64,000 bases of DNA from Caballeronia sordidicola (GCF_001544455.2 NZ_FCOC02000012.1:1-64000); one strand, 5' to 3'. Positions 1 through 9,180 are shown, counted from the first letter of the stretch. The notes: a model not told the origin generated them from the letters alone. Translations and numbers: made by a program.

Positions 1-2712
1 GGTGACGCTACGGGTTCAACGCCGCCTTCGGACGTAGCGCGTGCAGAAGGACTTGCATCAATTGCAGTTGGCTCGAATGCATACGCCAAAGGCACGAGCT
101 CCACGGCTGTAGGCGTACAGGCTTACACGTCGGCGGCTGACGCGGTTGCTTTGGGCTCAGGCTCGGTGGCAAACACGGCGAACACCGTTTCGGTTGGTAA
201 TGACGGCACGAGTTCTTACACGGCGTACGACGCACAAGGCGTTGCGTACACCATCAAGAACCAGGCTAACACCCGCCGTCTCGTCAACATGGCCGCAGGT
301 CAGAATGACACAGACGCAGTGAACGTGGGTCAGTTGAAGGGCGTGACCGCAGCAATTGGTGGTGGCGCAGCAGTTGGGCCGGACGGCAAGGTCGTAGCGC
401 CGACGTTCGAAGTCAACGGTCAGAACTATGACACGATTGCAGATGCCATCAATGCTGCAGCAGTCAGTGGCGGCGGTACGGATGCAAACGCGGTTGCCTA
501 TGACAGCACGGCGAAGACCAAGGTCACGTTGGGTGGCGGCACGGCCGGCACCACGATCGCTAACGTGAAGGCGGGTGCCGCTGACATGGACGCAGTGAAC
601 CTGGCGCAGTTGAAGGCGGCTGGTCTGAGTGTTGACACGGCGGGCAAGGTGACGAACTCGTTCGTGGCGTACGACAGCACGGCAATGGGCAAGGTCACGC
701 TGGGTGGCGGCACGGCTGGCACGACGATCGCAAACGTGAAGGCCGGTACCACGGCAACGGACGCAGTGAACCTGGGTCAGTTGACGGCTGCAGGCTTGAC
801 CGTTGACACGAACGGCAAGGCAACCAACGCATTCGTGGCGTATGACACCACGGCCAAGGGCAAGATCACGCTGGGCGGCGGCTCGGCTGGTACGACGATC
901 GCGAACGTGAAGGCGGGTGCCGCTGACATGGACGCAGTGAACCTGGCGCAGTTGAAGGCAGCAGGCTTTAACGTTGACACGAACGGCAACGCAACCAACG
1001 CGTTTGTGGCGTATGACACCACGGCCAAGACTGGCGTGACGCTGGGCTCGGGTTCGGCTGGCGCGCAGATTCACAACCTGGTTGCAGGCACAACCGCAAC
1101 GGACGCAGTGAACCTGGCGCAGTTGACGGCAGCAGGCTTGAACGTCGATACGGCTGGCAATGCAACGAACTCCTTCGTGGCGTACGACAGCACGGCGATG
1201 GACAAGGTCACGCTGGGTGGCGGCGCGGCCGGCACCACGATCACGAACGTGAAGGCTGGTACCACGGCAACAGACGCAGTGAACTTCTCGCAGTTGAAGC
1301 CCGTAGTTGATGCACTGGGCGGCGGCGCGGCGATTTCCGCGGCGGGTGTTGTAACCGGTCCGACGTACAGTATCAACAACCACAAATCGTATAACGTGGG
1401 CGATGCATTCAAGGACGTGGACCAAGGCTTGTCGGACTTGAACAGCGCGGTTGCAGCAATCACGGCGGATACGGGTGGCGCAGGATTGGTCGCTCAAGAC
1501 GCTACGACGAGAAACATCACCGTAGGCAAGATGACTGACGGCACGGTTGTCGACATGACAAATTCGTCGGGTGTTCAGCGTACGATTACCGGTGTAGCTG
1601 CCGGTGCTGTGAACTCGTCGAGTTTCGACGCCATCAATGGCTCGCAACTGGCTGGTGTTTCATCGAGCTTCGCTACTGCAATCGGCGGCGGCGCAATGAT
1701 GAACCCTGATGGTTCGATCACGCAGCCTTCGTTCAGCGTGGGTGGCGACACGGTACATAACGTTGGTGACGCAATCACCAACCTTGACGGCCGCGTTACT
1801 TCCAACACGGACAGCTTGGTGAATCTGCAAACCACGGTGAATAACATCACCAACGGTGGCGGAATCGCTAACCCGAACGCGGTGGCGTATGACTCGTCGG
1901 CACACGACCAGATCACCTTGGCTGGTAACGGCACGGCTGGTACGAAGTTGACGGGCCTGGCGGCTGGCGATATCTCGTCGGCTGACAGCACGGACGCTGT
2001 AACGGGCGGTCAGTTGTACGCTACGAATGCAGAAGTCGCTGCCCTGCAAAACACGGTGCAGAACTTCAACACCACCGGGACCGCGGGTATTGGCATCAAC
2101 GGTAAAGATGGTAAGGACGGTGCACCGGCGGCAGCAGCATCCGCCAATGGCAGCGACGCAATCGCCATGGGTGACAATGCTTCGGCTTCCGGCGATCACG
2201 CAATCGTGATCGGCGGCGGTGCGACGGGTACGAATGACGGCGTGATTGCAATCGGCGGCAACGCCGGTGCGTCGGGCAAGGACTCCATCGCTATCGGCAA
2301 CGGCGCCTCGGCTCCGGCAGACAACGCTGTGGCATTGGGTGCGCATTCGGTGGCGGATCGTGACAACACCGTGTCGGTTGGCTCGGCAGGTAACGAACGC
2401 CAGATCACGAACGTGGCAGCGGGTACACAAGGTACAGATGCAGTCAACCTGAACCAGATGAACTCGGCAGTGGGCGGTATTGCTCGCAAGGCGTACAGCG
2501 GTATTGCGGCAGCCACAGCGCTGACCATGATCCCGGACGTCGACGCGAACAAGACGTTGTCGATTGGTATTGGCGGCGGTACGTTCCAGGGCTATGCAGC
2601 AACGGCTATCGGCGGCACGGCTCGCATCACGCAAAACATCAAGGTGCGCGTGGGTGCAGGCTGGAGCGCAGCAGGGACGACGGTTGGTGCAGGTGCTTCG
2701 TACCAGTGGTAA
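1..2712 (+). CDS. Trimeric autotransporter adhesin (YadA/BuHA type), 3' part only
   Basis: The open frame runs from base 1, so the gene begins upstream of the window and about 903 residues are visible. It shows YadA-head style units (AVGSNAYAKG, AIAMGDNASASG, SIAIGNGASAPADNAVALG), neck-type motifs (QITNVAAGTQGTDAVNLNQM) and stalk repeats. The last ~80 residues (from ARKAYSGIAAATAL) form the YadA-like membrane anchor and end in tryptophan, as outer-membrane beta-barrels do. The family makes surface trimers whose C-terminus is the type Vc translocation pore. A 57-residue repeat occupies the middle. A strong intrinsic terminator follows. The family call is firm; ligand and true length are unknown because the N-terminus is missing. 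Confidence 0.93.
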   Translation, partial: GDATGSTPPSDVARAEGLASIAVGSNAYAKGTSSTAVGVQAYTSAADAVALGSGSVANTANTVSVGNDGTSSYTAYDAQGVAYTIKNQANTRRLVNMAAGQNDTDAVNVGQLKGVTAAIGGGAAVGPDGKVVAPTFEVNGQNYDTIADAINAAAVSGGGTDANAVAYDSTAKTKVTLGGGTAGTTIANVKAGAADMDAVNLAQLKAAGLSVDTAGKVTNSFVAYDSTAMGKVTLGGGTAGTTIANVKAGTTATDAVNLGQLTAAGLTVDTNGKATNAFVAYDTTAKGKITLGGGSAGTTIANVKAGAADMDAVNLAQLKAAGFNVDTNGNATNAFVAYDTTAKTGVTLGSGSAGAQIHNLVAGTTATDAVNLAQLTAAGLNVDTAGNATNSFVAYDSTAMDKVTLGGGAAGTTITNVKAGTTATDAVNFSQLKPVVDALGGGAAISAAGVVTGPTYSINNHKSYNVGDAFKDVDQGLSDLNSAVAAITADTGGAGLVAQDATTRNITVGKMTDGTVVDMTNSSGVQRTITGVAAGAVNSSSFDAINGSQLAGVSSSFATAIGGGAMMNPDGSITQPSFSVGGDTVHNVGDAITNLDGRVTSNTDSLVNLQTTVNNITNGGGIANPNAVAYDSSAHDQITLAGNGTAGTKLTGLAAGDISSADSTDAVTGGQLYATNAEVAALQNTVQNFNTTGTAGIGINGKDGKDGAPAAAASANGSDAIAMGDNASASGDHAIVIGGGATGTNDGVIAIGGNAGASGKDSIAIGNGASAPADNAVALGAHSVADRDNTVSVGSAGNERQITNVAAGTQGTDAVNLNQMNSAVGGIARKAYSGIAAATALTMIPDVDANKTLSIGIGGGTFQGYAATAIGGTARITQNIKVRVGAGWSAAGTTVGAGASYQW
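493..1290 (+). repeat. 171-bp (57-residue) tandem repeat in the adhesin stalk
   Basis: Units begin at about 493, 664, 835, 1006 and 1177, each starting VAYDSTA or VAYDTTA, then a TLGGG(T/S)AGTTI stretch, a DAVNL(A/G)QL neck-like motif and (V/A)TN(S/A)F. The last copy is partial and diverges after DAVNFSQL. Nucleotide identity between units looks high, so copy number could vary by recombination between strains. Confidence 0.85.
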
Positions 2713-2800
2713 GCAAGGTTTGATTGGAAGCCCGGTTCGGAAGAGCTGGGTTTCCGAAGACCTGAAAATTTAGATTGTTCTGCTGTACCGTAGTAATTTC

Positions 2801-2834
2801 AGCGGGTTCTTCTTTCGAGGAACCCGCTTTTTTT
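2801..2834 (+). terminator. Intrinsic terminator of the autotransporter gene
   Basis: A 9-bp perfect stem (AGCGGGTTC / GAACCCGCT) around a 10-nt loop is followed by seven Ts. It lies 90 nt after the adhesin stop codon. Confidence 0.9.
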
Positions 2835-2849
2835 ATTTGAAACCAGCCG

Positions 2850-3701
2850 CTATGGCGCGTTACCCACGCGTCTCTTGTTGAGCACGTCCTTGGCCTCGGC
2901 CAGGCGTTCGGCAAAATCGGGTCCGCGCGCCAGCGCCACGCCGACCGCCAAAATGTCGCCAATCGCCAGATGCGAAATCCGCGAAGTCATCGGCGAAAAA
3001 ATATCGGTGTCCTCGTCTACATTCGCGAACAGGCTGACGCTTGCCATACGGGCGAGCGGCGAATTGCCATGCGTAATGGCGATCACTTTCGCATTGCCAG
3101 CCAGCGCCGACTTCACCGCATCCAGAATGTCTCGGGTACGTCCTGTATTTGAAATCACGACGACCACGTCGCCAGCACTCAAAAGCGCGGCGGAGGTGGT
3201 GTAGGTGTGTGGATCGGAATAGGCAACGCTCGGCACGCCGAGCCGGAAGAACTTGTGCTGGATGTCGAGCGCGGCGATACCCGAGCCGCCCGCACCATAG
3301 AATTCGATACGCCGGGCATCGGCTAATAACGAGATGGCTGTCGCCACGCTATCCGACGACAAGCTATTGCGCACCTGCAACAACGCGCCAATTGTCCGGT
3401 CCAGAACTTTGGCCGCCACGCCGGCGGCGGGTTCGTCGGCCCGGACGTCGCGAAAAACGGAGGGCGCGGGAACATCGGAGGCAATGCTTTGGGCCAGCCG
3501 GATCTTGAACTCGCGGAAACCTGAAAAGCCCAACGCGTGGCAGAAACGGGCGATAGTCGGCTGGCTAACACCGGCGCGCCTCGCGAAATCGGTCATTGCG
3601 AGGTCCACCACTTCTCGCGGAGCGTCGATCACGTAATCTGCAAGCTTGCGCTCGGAAGGGCGCAATTGCTCGCGCATTGCTTCGACTTGGGACAGCAACA
3701 T
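2850..3701 (-). CDS. hexR: RpiR/HexR-type transcriptional regulator
   Basis: 283 residues, the normal RpiR-family length. Residues ~1-77 form the HTH_6 domain (GVSQPTIARFCHALGF recognition region). Residues ~125-260 form a SIS sugar-phosphate-binding domain with FYGAGGSG and ISNTGRT motifs. HexR proteins sense 2-keto-3-deoxy-6-phosphogluconate, the Edd product, and release DNA when it accumulates. The gene is divergent from edd-eda, and HexR-like palindromes lie 53 bp upstream of its own start and 83 bp upstream of edd, supporting local control plus autoregulation. In many Burkholderia the HexR-like domain is fused to glucokinase; this one is stand-alone, so it may be a paralogue serving gluconate. 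Confidence 0.82.
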   Translation of the reverse strand: MLLSQVEAMREQLRPSERKLADYVIDAPREVVDLAMTDFARRAGVSQPTIARFCHALGFSGFREFKIRLAQSIASDVPAPSVFRDVRADEPAAGVAAKVLDRTIGALLQVRNSLSSDSVATAISLLADARRIEFYGAGGSGIAALDIQHKFFRLGVPSVAYSDPHTYTTSAALLSAGDVVVVISNTGRTRDILDAVKSALAGNAKVIAITHGNSPLARMASVSLFANVDEDTDIFSPMTSRISHLAIGDILAVGVALARGPDFAERLAEAKDVLNKRRVGNAP

Positions 3702-3753
3702 CAGGAATCTCGCCTATGCTGGAATTGGAGGGACTATAGCTGACGCGTGGATA

Positions 3754-3768
3754 TGTACAAAAACTACA
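3754..3768. promoter_or_regulatory. Candidate HexR operator, hexR-proximal
   Basis: TGTACAAAAACTACA has TGTA/TACA half-sites 7 bp apart, the layout of known HexR sites (TGTA-N7-TACA). It is almost the reverse complement of the second site at 3862. It lies 53 bp before the hexR start codon. Confidence 0.65.
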
Positions 3769-3861
3769 TGAATAATTGCAGTTCGAAGTTCGCGTCAAGC
3801 CATGATGTTGAGCTTCGCTTCCTTAAAACAGGGCGCGTAGGGGTTTTCCAGATAGCGATAA

Positions 3862-3876
3862 TGTAGTTTTTCTACT
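3862..3876. promoter_or_regulatory. Candidate HexR operator, edd-proximal
   Basis: TGTAGTTTTTCTACT is a near-palindrome with a TGTAG arm and a CTACT arm. It matches the reverse complement of the 3754 site at 13 of 15 positions. It lies 83 bp upstream of the edd start. Confidence 0.65.
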
Positions 3877-3958
3877 AAGATCCGTTTGATCCGCTCGTTT
3901 GAGCAAATTTCATCCCGGCGTGCCCGGATGTTCGCCGACCCCAGGCGAAGGAGTCTCG

Positions 3959-5842
3959 ATGGTTTCCCCTCATTCGCATCTCGCCAAGGTCACCAAACGT
4001 GTAATCGAGCGCAGCAGGCCGACGCGCGCGGCCTATCTGGCCCGAATCGCCGGCGCACAAGGCCATTTTCCAGCTCGCGGCGCGCTTTCCTGCGCCAACC
4101 TCGCGCACGGTTTTGCCGGCATGGAGGGCCAGGAAAAGATTTCGATCCGGTCAATTCGCGAGCCGAACATTGGCATTGTTTCGTCTTACAACGAGATGCT
4201 TTCGGCCCACGCGCCCTTCAAGAATTATCCCGACATCATCAAGCAAGCGGCGCGGGAGGCCGGCGGCGTTGCGCAATTCGCGGGCGGCGTGCCGGCCATG
4301 TGCGATGGCGTGACACAAGGCAATGCCGGCATGGAGCTATCGCTGTTTTCGCGTGAAGTCATTGCCATGAGCACGGCCGTGGCGCTGACCCACAATATGT
4401 TCGATGCCGCCCTGTGCCTCGGTATTTGCGACAAGATCGTTCCTGGCTTGCTGATAGGAGCGTTGCAATTCGGGCACTTGCCGACCATTTTCGTGCCGGC
4501 CGGTCCAATGACAAGCGGCTTGACCAACGACGACAAAGCCAAGGTCCGCCAGTTGTTCGCAACCGGCGGCTGCGACCGTGAAGCGCTGCTGGAAGCAGAA
4601 GCCGCGGCCTATCACGGCCACGGCACCTGCACGTTCTACGGAACGGCCAACAGCAACCAGATGCTGATGGAAGTCATGGGCCTTCATCTGCCGGGCTCTG
4701 CGTTTATTCATCCGCACACGCCGCTCAGGGACGCGCTCACAGCCGAGGCGGCGAGGCGAGTGCTGGAGTTGACCGCTGAGCGCGGACACTACACGCCCGT
4801 AGGCCATGTGGTCGATGAAAAAGCCATCGTGAATGGCATTGTTGCATTGCTGGCAACAGGCGGTTCGACCAATCACACCTTGCACCTGGTGGCAATAGCG
4901 CGGGCGGCGGGGATTGTTATCGACTGGAATGATTTCGACGAACTCTCGCAGGCCGTGCCGCTCACCGCGAGGATTTATCCGAATGGGAAAGCCGATGTGA
5001 ATCACTTCCACGCAGCCGGCGGCATTGCGTTCCTGGTGCGGGATCTGCTGGAAGCCGGTCTGCTGCACGAGGACGTGCAAACTGTCGCGGGCCGCGGCCT
5101 CGCCCATTACACGCGCGAACCCAAATTGATCGACGGCAAGTTGCAATGGATCGAAGGTTCCGCAACCAGCCACGATACGAAAGTGCTGCGCACCCACAAG
5201 GAACCTTTTGCGCCCGACGGCGGCCTGCGCCTGATGCAGGGCAAGCTGGGACGCGGCGTGATCAAGATATCGGCGGTGGCGGAAGCTCACAGGCAGGTCA
5301 AGGCTCCGGCTATTGTTTTCGACTCGCAGGAGCAGGTGCAAGAGGCTTTTGACCGAGGCGAGCTAAAACGGGATTTCGTGGCTATCGTCCGCTTTCAGGG
5401 GGCGCGCGCCAATGGCATGCCGGAGTTGCACCGGTTGACGCCGCTTCTCGGCGTCTTGCAGGACCAGGGCTTTCATGTTGCGCTTGTCACGGACGGGCGT
5501 ATGTCCGGCGCGTCGGGCAAAGTGCCGGCGGTTATCCACATATCTCCGGAAGCGTTGCTGCAGGGGCCGTTGGGCAAGGTGCGCACGGGCGACACCATTG
5601 TCATCGATGCAAACAGGGGCGTGCTGGACATAGAGATCGATGCAGGCGAATGGAACGCTCGCCCGGTCGAACAGCCGGCACATCAGGCGCAGAACGAGGT
5701 CGGATTCGGACGGGAACTGTTCGGAGTATTCCGCGCCGCTGCCATGCAGGCGGAACTTGGCGCGTCGGTGTTTGGTCCCATGGTCGGCGAGCAGGCTAAC
5801 CGGGCAAGTGCAGAATCCGAACCACAGGAGCAGAAGAGATGA
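3959..5842 (+). CDS. edd: Phosphogluconate dehydratase
   Basis: 627 residues from the ATG at 3959, which has a perfect AAGGAG five bases upstream; an in-frame TTG at 3899 lacks such a site. IlvD/Edd family: the enzyme dehydrates 6-phosphogluconate to KDPG using an iron-sulfur cluster in the cytoplasm. Visible family features are SYNEMLSAHAPF, the CDKIVPG segment, SNQMLMEVMGLHLPGS, GGSTNHTLHL and TDGRMSGASGK. Full family length. The stop overlaps the eda start by ATGA, so the two enzymes are translationally coupled. Regulation is probably by the divergent HexR-type protein. Confidence 0.96.
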   Translation: MVSPHSHLAKVTKRVIERSRPTRAAYLARIAGAQGHFPARGALSCANLAHGFAGMEGQEKISIRSIREPNIGIVSSYNEMLSAHAPFKNYPDIIKQAAREAGGVAQFAGGVPAMCDGVTQGNAGMELSLFSREVIAMSTAVALTHNMFDAALCLGICDKIVPGLLIGALQFGHLPTIFVPAGPMTSGLTNDDKAKVRQLFATGGCDREALLEAEAAAYHGHGTCTFYGTANSNQMLMEVMGLHLPGSAFIHPHTPLRDALTAEAARRVLELTAERGHYTPVGHVVDEKAIVNGIVALLATGGSTNHTLHLVAIARAAGIVIDWNDFDELSQAVPLTARIYPNGKADVNHFHAAGGIAFLVRDLLEAGLLHEDVQTVAGRGLAHYTREPKLIDGKLQWIEGSATSHDTKVLRTHKEPFAPDGGLRLMQGKLGRGVIKISAVAEAHRQVKAPAIVFDSQEQVQEAFDRGELKRDFVAIVRFQGARANGMPELHRLTPLLGVLQDQGFHVALVTDGRMSGASGKVPAVIHISPEALLQGPLGKVRTGDTIVIDANRGVLDIEIDAGEWNARPVEQPAHQAQNEVGFGRELFGVFRAAAMQAELGASVFGPMVGEQANRASAESEPQEQKR

Positions 5843-6471
5843 GATCAGTAAGTGAGATTGTGCGGCTTGGGCCGGTCATACCGGTGCTGGCGTTTGAATC
5901 GGCGGAACAGGGCGAGAACGTGTCGCGCGCATTGCACGCAGGCGGCGTCAAGGTCCTCGAGATCACGCTTCGCACGAAGGCGGGACTCGAGGCAATCGAA
6001 CGCGCTTGCGGACTGGCGGATGACATAGTCGTGGGCGTTGGCACCATTACGCGGCCCGAGCATTGCGGGCAAGCGAAGAAAGCAGGCGCGCAATTCGGCG
6101 TCTCGCCAGGATTGACGAAGGACATTCATTCGGCGGCTCTCGATGCCGGTTTGCCTTTGTTACCCGGCGTCATGACGCCGACAGATATCATCGTGGCCCT
6201 GGAACTGGGCTATGAGATCGTGAAGCTGTTTCCAGCACAACAGGCGGGCGGCGTTGCGATGCTCCAGGCGCTGAACGGGCCTTTCCCCGGTCTGAAATTT
6301 TGCCCGACAGGGGGCATTACTGCCGAAACCGCGCCGAACTTCCTGGCGTTGCCGAACGTGGTGTGCGTTGGCGGCTCGTGGTTGACGCCGAAGGCAGCGC
6401 TGGCTTCGCAGAACTGGGAGGAAGTAACGCGCCTCGCGCGTGCCGCCAGCACGCTGGCGCCGGCCCAGTAA
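5839..6471 (+). CDS. eda: KDPG aldolase (2-dehydro-3-deoxy-phosphogluconate aldolase)
   Basis: 210 residues, a class I aldolase of the KDPG/KHG family that splits KDPG into pyruvate and glyceraldehyde 3-phosphate. The catalytic glutamate lies in VLEITLRT (~residue 44) and the Schiff-base lysine in EIVKLFPA (~132). PGVMTPTDI and FCPTGGI phosphate-binding loops are present. It overlaps edd by four bases, completing the two Entner-Doudoroff steps in one transcript, and is closed by a terminator 20 nt downstream. Confidence 0.96.
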   Translation: MRSVSEIVRLGPVIPVLAFESAEQGENVSRALHAGGVKVLEITLRTKAGLEAIERACGLADDIVVGVGTITRPEHCGQAKKAGAQFGVSPGLTKDIHSAALDAGLPLLPGVMTPTDIIVALELGYEIVKLFPAQQAGGVAMLQALNGPFPGLKFCPTGGITAETAPNFLALPNVVCVGGSWLTPKAALASQNWEEVTRLARAASTLAPAQ

Positions 6472-6491
6472 GGGGCACAAAGATGGCTACG

Positions 6492-6523
6492 AAGCCCCTG
6501 CGTTCACTGCGCGGGGGCTTTTT
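6492..6523 (+). terminator. Intrinsic terminator after eda
   Basis: AAGCCCC-TGCG pairs with CGCG-GGGGCTT around a short loop, followed by a run of five Ts. It separates edd-eda from the permease-kinase pair, which must therefore have its own promoter or depend on read-through. Confidence 0.85.
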
Positions 6524-6660
6524 CACATTGGGACGCGACCGGAAGGCACGTTTCTCCCTCTGCAAGTAAAATCCCCCCGGTTGAACCTCGACTGCGCGAA
6601 GGCATGAGGCGAGTCCGCCGCGGCGCAGCATTTCTTTAGAACAAATCCGGAGGCGTTTTC

Positions 6661-8022
6661 ATGGAGCCAGTCCACGGCAGCATGCTGCTGGTGTACGCGG
6701 TCATTGCCATAGCATTGCTGATACTGATGATCACGCGGTTCAAGGTCTATCCATTCCTTGTCCTGATCATCGTGTCGTTATTGCTGGGTCTCGCCGTTGG
6801 CATGCCAATGGACACCATTGTCAAGGCGTTCGAAACCGGCAACGGCAACACGCTTGGACACATTGCGATTGTGGTTGGCCTAGGCACCATGCTTGGCAAG
6901 ATGATGGCCGAGTCCGGCGGCGCGGAGCGGATCGCGAACACGCTGATTGACCGGTTTGGCGAAAAGCATATCCACTGGGCCATGATGTGCGTGGCGATCA
7001 TCGTCGGCCTGCCGGTCTTCTTTGAAGTCGGTTTTGTGCTGCTGATTCCGATTGCCTTCAACGTGGCTAAACGAACCAACAAGTCCTTGTTGCTGATCGG
7101 CTTGCCCATGGTCGCCGGTCTTTCCGTGGTGCATGGATTGATTCCGCCTCATCCGGCCGCGTTGCTCGCCGTGCAGGCGTATCACGCGGATATTGGCCGC
7201 ACGATCGCTTATGGACTGATAGTTGGCATTCCCACTGCAATAGTCGCGGGACCGCTGTTTGCGCTCTTGATCAGCAGGCATATCAAGCTGCCTGAGAATA
7301 ATCCGCTCGCGGCGCAGTTTATAGATTCACGCAAGGAAGGCGAAACGCGCGAGTTGCCGGGCTTCGGGATTACGCTGTTTACCATCTTGCTCCCGGTCAT
7401 CCTCATGCTGGTTGGCAGTTGGGCCGACCTGGTTTCCGCGCCCAAATCGCTGCCCAATAACCTGCTGAAATTCGTAGGCAACGCGGACGTTGCCTTGCTT
7501 ATTGCGGTGTTGTTCAGTTTCTGGAGCTTCGGCGCTTCACGTGGATTCAATCGCGAGCAGATCCAGAAGTTCTGCGGCGACTGCCTCGCGCCCATTGCGG
7601 GCATTACGTTGATTGTAGGAGCGGGCGGTGGCTTCGGTAACGTGCTGCGTGAAAGCGGGATATCGCAGCAACTGGTTGCCACTGCATCTGCCGCGCATTT
7701 GTCGCCATTGCTGCTTGGCTGGTTCGTGGCCGCGCTGATCCGGCTTGCCACAGGCTCCGCCACCGTCGCCATGACCACGGCATGTGGAATTGTCGCGCCC
7801 ATAGCGGCGGCGTCGCATGGCGCGGTGAGTGCTGAATTGCTGGTGCTTGCCACGGGCTGTGGATCGCTGATTTTCTCGCACGTGAACGACGGCGGCTTCT
7901 GGCTCGTGAAGGAATACTTTGGCATGACGGTGGGCCAGACATTCAAGACATGGTCGCTTTGCGAAACGATTATTTCCCTCATGGGTTTGGGTTTGACCTT
8001 TGCGCTTGCGACGGTCGTATAA
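6661..8022 (+). CDS. gntT: GntP-family gluconate:H+ symporter
   Basis: 453 residues, about 12 to 14 hydrophobic segments, inner membrane. GntP/GntT family: MVAGLSVVHGLIPPHPAAL and SHVNDGGFWLVKEYFGMTVG are characteristic of these sugar-acid permeases. Position before gluconokinase and after edd-eda points to gluconate as substrate, though family members also carry idonate, fructuronate or glycerate. SD-like GGAGG lies upstream of the ATG at 6661. The stop codon at 8020 overlaps the AAGGAG of the next gene, so gntK is cotranscribed. The exact paralogue letter (gntT, gntU or gntP) cannot be fixed from sequence alone. Confidence 0.88.
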   Translation: MEPVHGSMLLVYAVIAIALLILMITRFKVYPFLVLIIVSLLLGLAVGMPMDTIVKAFETGNGNTLGHIAIVVGLGTMLGKMMAESGGAERIANTLIDRFGEKHIHWAMMCVAIIVGLPVFFEVGFVLLIPIAFNVAKRTNKSLLLIGLPMVAGLSVVHGLIPPHPAALLAVQAYHADIGRTIAYGLIVGIPTAIVAGPLFALLISRHIKLPENNPLAAQFIDSRKEGETRELPGFGITLFTILLPVILMLVGSWADLVSAPKSLPNNLLKFVGNADVALLIAVLFSFWSFGASRGFNREQIQKFCGDCLAPIAGITLIVGAGGGFGNVLRESGISQQLVATASAAHLSPLLLGWFVAALIRLATGSATVAMTTACGIVAPIAAASHGAVSAELLVLATGCGSLIFSHVNDGGFWLVKEYFGMTVGQTFKTWSLCETIISLMGLGLTFALATVV

Positions 8023-8032
8023 GGAGATATTT

Positions 8033-8527
8033 ATGATATTGATCGTGATGGGCGTATCCGGTTGTGGCAAGACCACAATAGGCGAAATGCTGGCCGAACG
8101 GCTGAAATGTGATTTTGCTGATGCCGACAGTTTTCATAGTCAGGCAAACAAGGACAAGATGCACAAGGGCATTCCCTTGACGGATGACGACCGCTGGCCG
8201 TGGCTGAATGCGATTCGCGCTTCCATTGTCGAAAAGCGTGCTGACGGCACCACGCATGTCTATGCGTGTTCGGCGCTCAAGCGTGTTTATCGTGACATTC
8301 TTCGCAATGGCGACAAGGACGTGACCTTTGTCTATTTAAAGGGAACCGAGGAATTGCTGAAAGAGCGTATCAAGACGCGCAAGGGTCATTTCTTTGATCC
8401 TGCGTTATTGAAAAGTCAACTGGACACACTGGAAGCTCCGGGCCCAGATGAAGCAATTGAAGTGGATATTGCGTGGTCGCCGGAAAAAATAGTGAATACT
8501 GTATTGAGTGAAATGGACTACCGGTAA
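8033..8527 (+). CDS. gntK: Gluconokinase, thermoresistant type
   Basis: 164 residues from the ATG at 8033, preceded by AAGGAG that overlaps the permease stop; a longer frame starting upstream lies inside the permease. P-loop kinase: MGVSGCGKTT at the N-terminus, then DADSFHSQANKDKM and CSALKRVYRD, typical of GntK. It phosphorylates gluconate to 6-phosphogluconate, the substrate of Edd encoded upstream. With permease, Edd and Eda it completes gluconate uptake and breakdown. Confidence 0.95.
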   Translation: MILIVMGVSGCGKTTIGEMLAERLKCDFADADSFHSQANKDKMHKGIPLTDDDRWPWLNAIRASIVEKRADGTTHVYACSALKRVYRDILRNGDKDVTFVYLKGTEELLKERIKTRKGHFFDPALLKSQLDTLEAPGPDEAIEVDIAWSPEKIVNTVLSEMDYR

Positions 8528-8552
8528 CTCCGGTTTTTAGCGCATGATTCAG

Positions 8553-8573
8553 GCCTGCGGCATGCAGGCTTTG
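8553..8573 (+). terminator. Weak hairpin after gntK
   Basis: GCCTGC and GCAGGC pair around a 5-nt loop, followed by only TTTG. It is 26 nt after the stop and may end the gntTK transcript. Confidence 0.4.
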
Positions 8574-8619
8574 TAAATACCACACCGGTTCAGTGCAACG
8601 CTGGACCGGTTGCGGTTAT

Positions 8620-8810
8620 CCGGACTACGTTAAAAGTTCGGACTGCGACACAGTTGATCCGCCGGACTCGCACATTGCAGGCGTGGCGCAAGGCTCGCGA
8701 CATGTAGAAACCACGGCGTCGGCATGCAGCGTGACGCGCAACGTGTACGAGCTTCACGCTTGCGTGCCGAATTGCTGACTCAACAAGACGTGCAGATAAC
8801 GTTGCATAAC
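8620..8810 (+). pseudogene. Decayed C-terminal remnant of an Ig-like-repeat adhesin
   Basis: Translating + strand from about 8645 gives DTVDPPDSHIAGVAQG and then NVYEL-H, matching DTVDLSNAHIAGVADG and NVYEHSGAH at the end of the 9181-12732 protein. A one-base loss near 8765 shifts frame, after which ELLTQQDVQITLHN aligns to ELLVQQGVQIALHN. The stop codon following LHN is lost. No start or ribosome site remains. This is the only trace of a fourth family member, at the head of the tandem cluster; the rest of the gene has gone, presumably by deletion. Confidence 0.82.
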
Positions 8811-9180
8811 CCGGCAATGGGGACAGGAGATAGGTTTGCATCTAAAAGCCGCTGTCTCTAATTAAAACGCCAAAAGCGTTGCGGGGCCGACCTTGCAATA
8901 CGTTTTGGTATCCGAAGGTTTTCCGAACTGAAACGGCTGGTAAATGTTTTTATGCGCCGCCGCCGCGCTTGTCTTCTGCATCAGTGTTTCCAGAAGCACG
9001 CTTAGCGCTGGCCGCCGGCGCTTTAAGACTTCTCTGGTATCGATGCAGTTGATTCGCAAGGAGAATTGCACCGCTCTCATTGCAAAATGGGCTTGAAGCA
9101 CATTCCTCCTCGGGGAAACCGCATGTCCCATCAAGTGACCTGACTTCCCCCCTTAACTTCAGCAATAAAGGTAATTCAAG
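8811..9180. other. Leader region of the first Ig-like-repeat gene
   Basis: No convincing gene. It is less GC-rich than its flanks, has a small AACGC-CAAAA-GCGTT hairpin near 8866, and ends with AAAGG nine bases before the ATG at 9181. A promoter is expected here but no clear -35/-10 pair was identified. Confidence 0.4.

Noticed and set aside
157..1647. 496-residue minus-strand ORF inside the autotransporter
   Set aside because: Composition is Arg/Cys/Val-rich and unlike a protein; shadow of the repeat gene.
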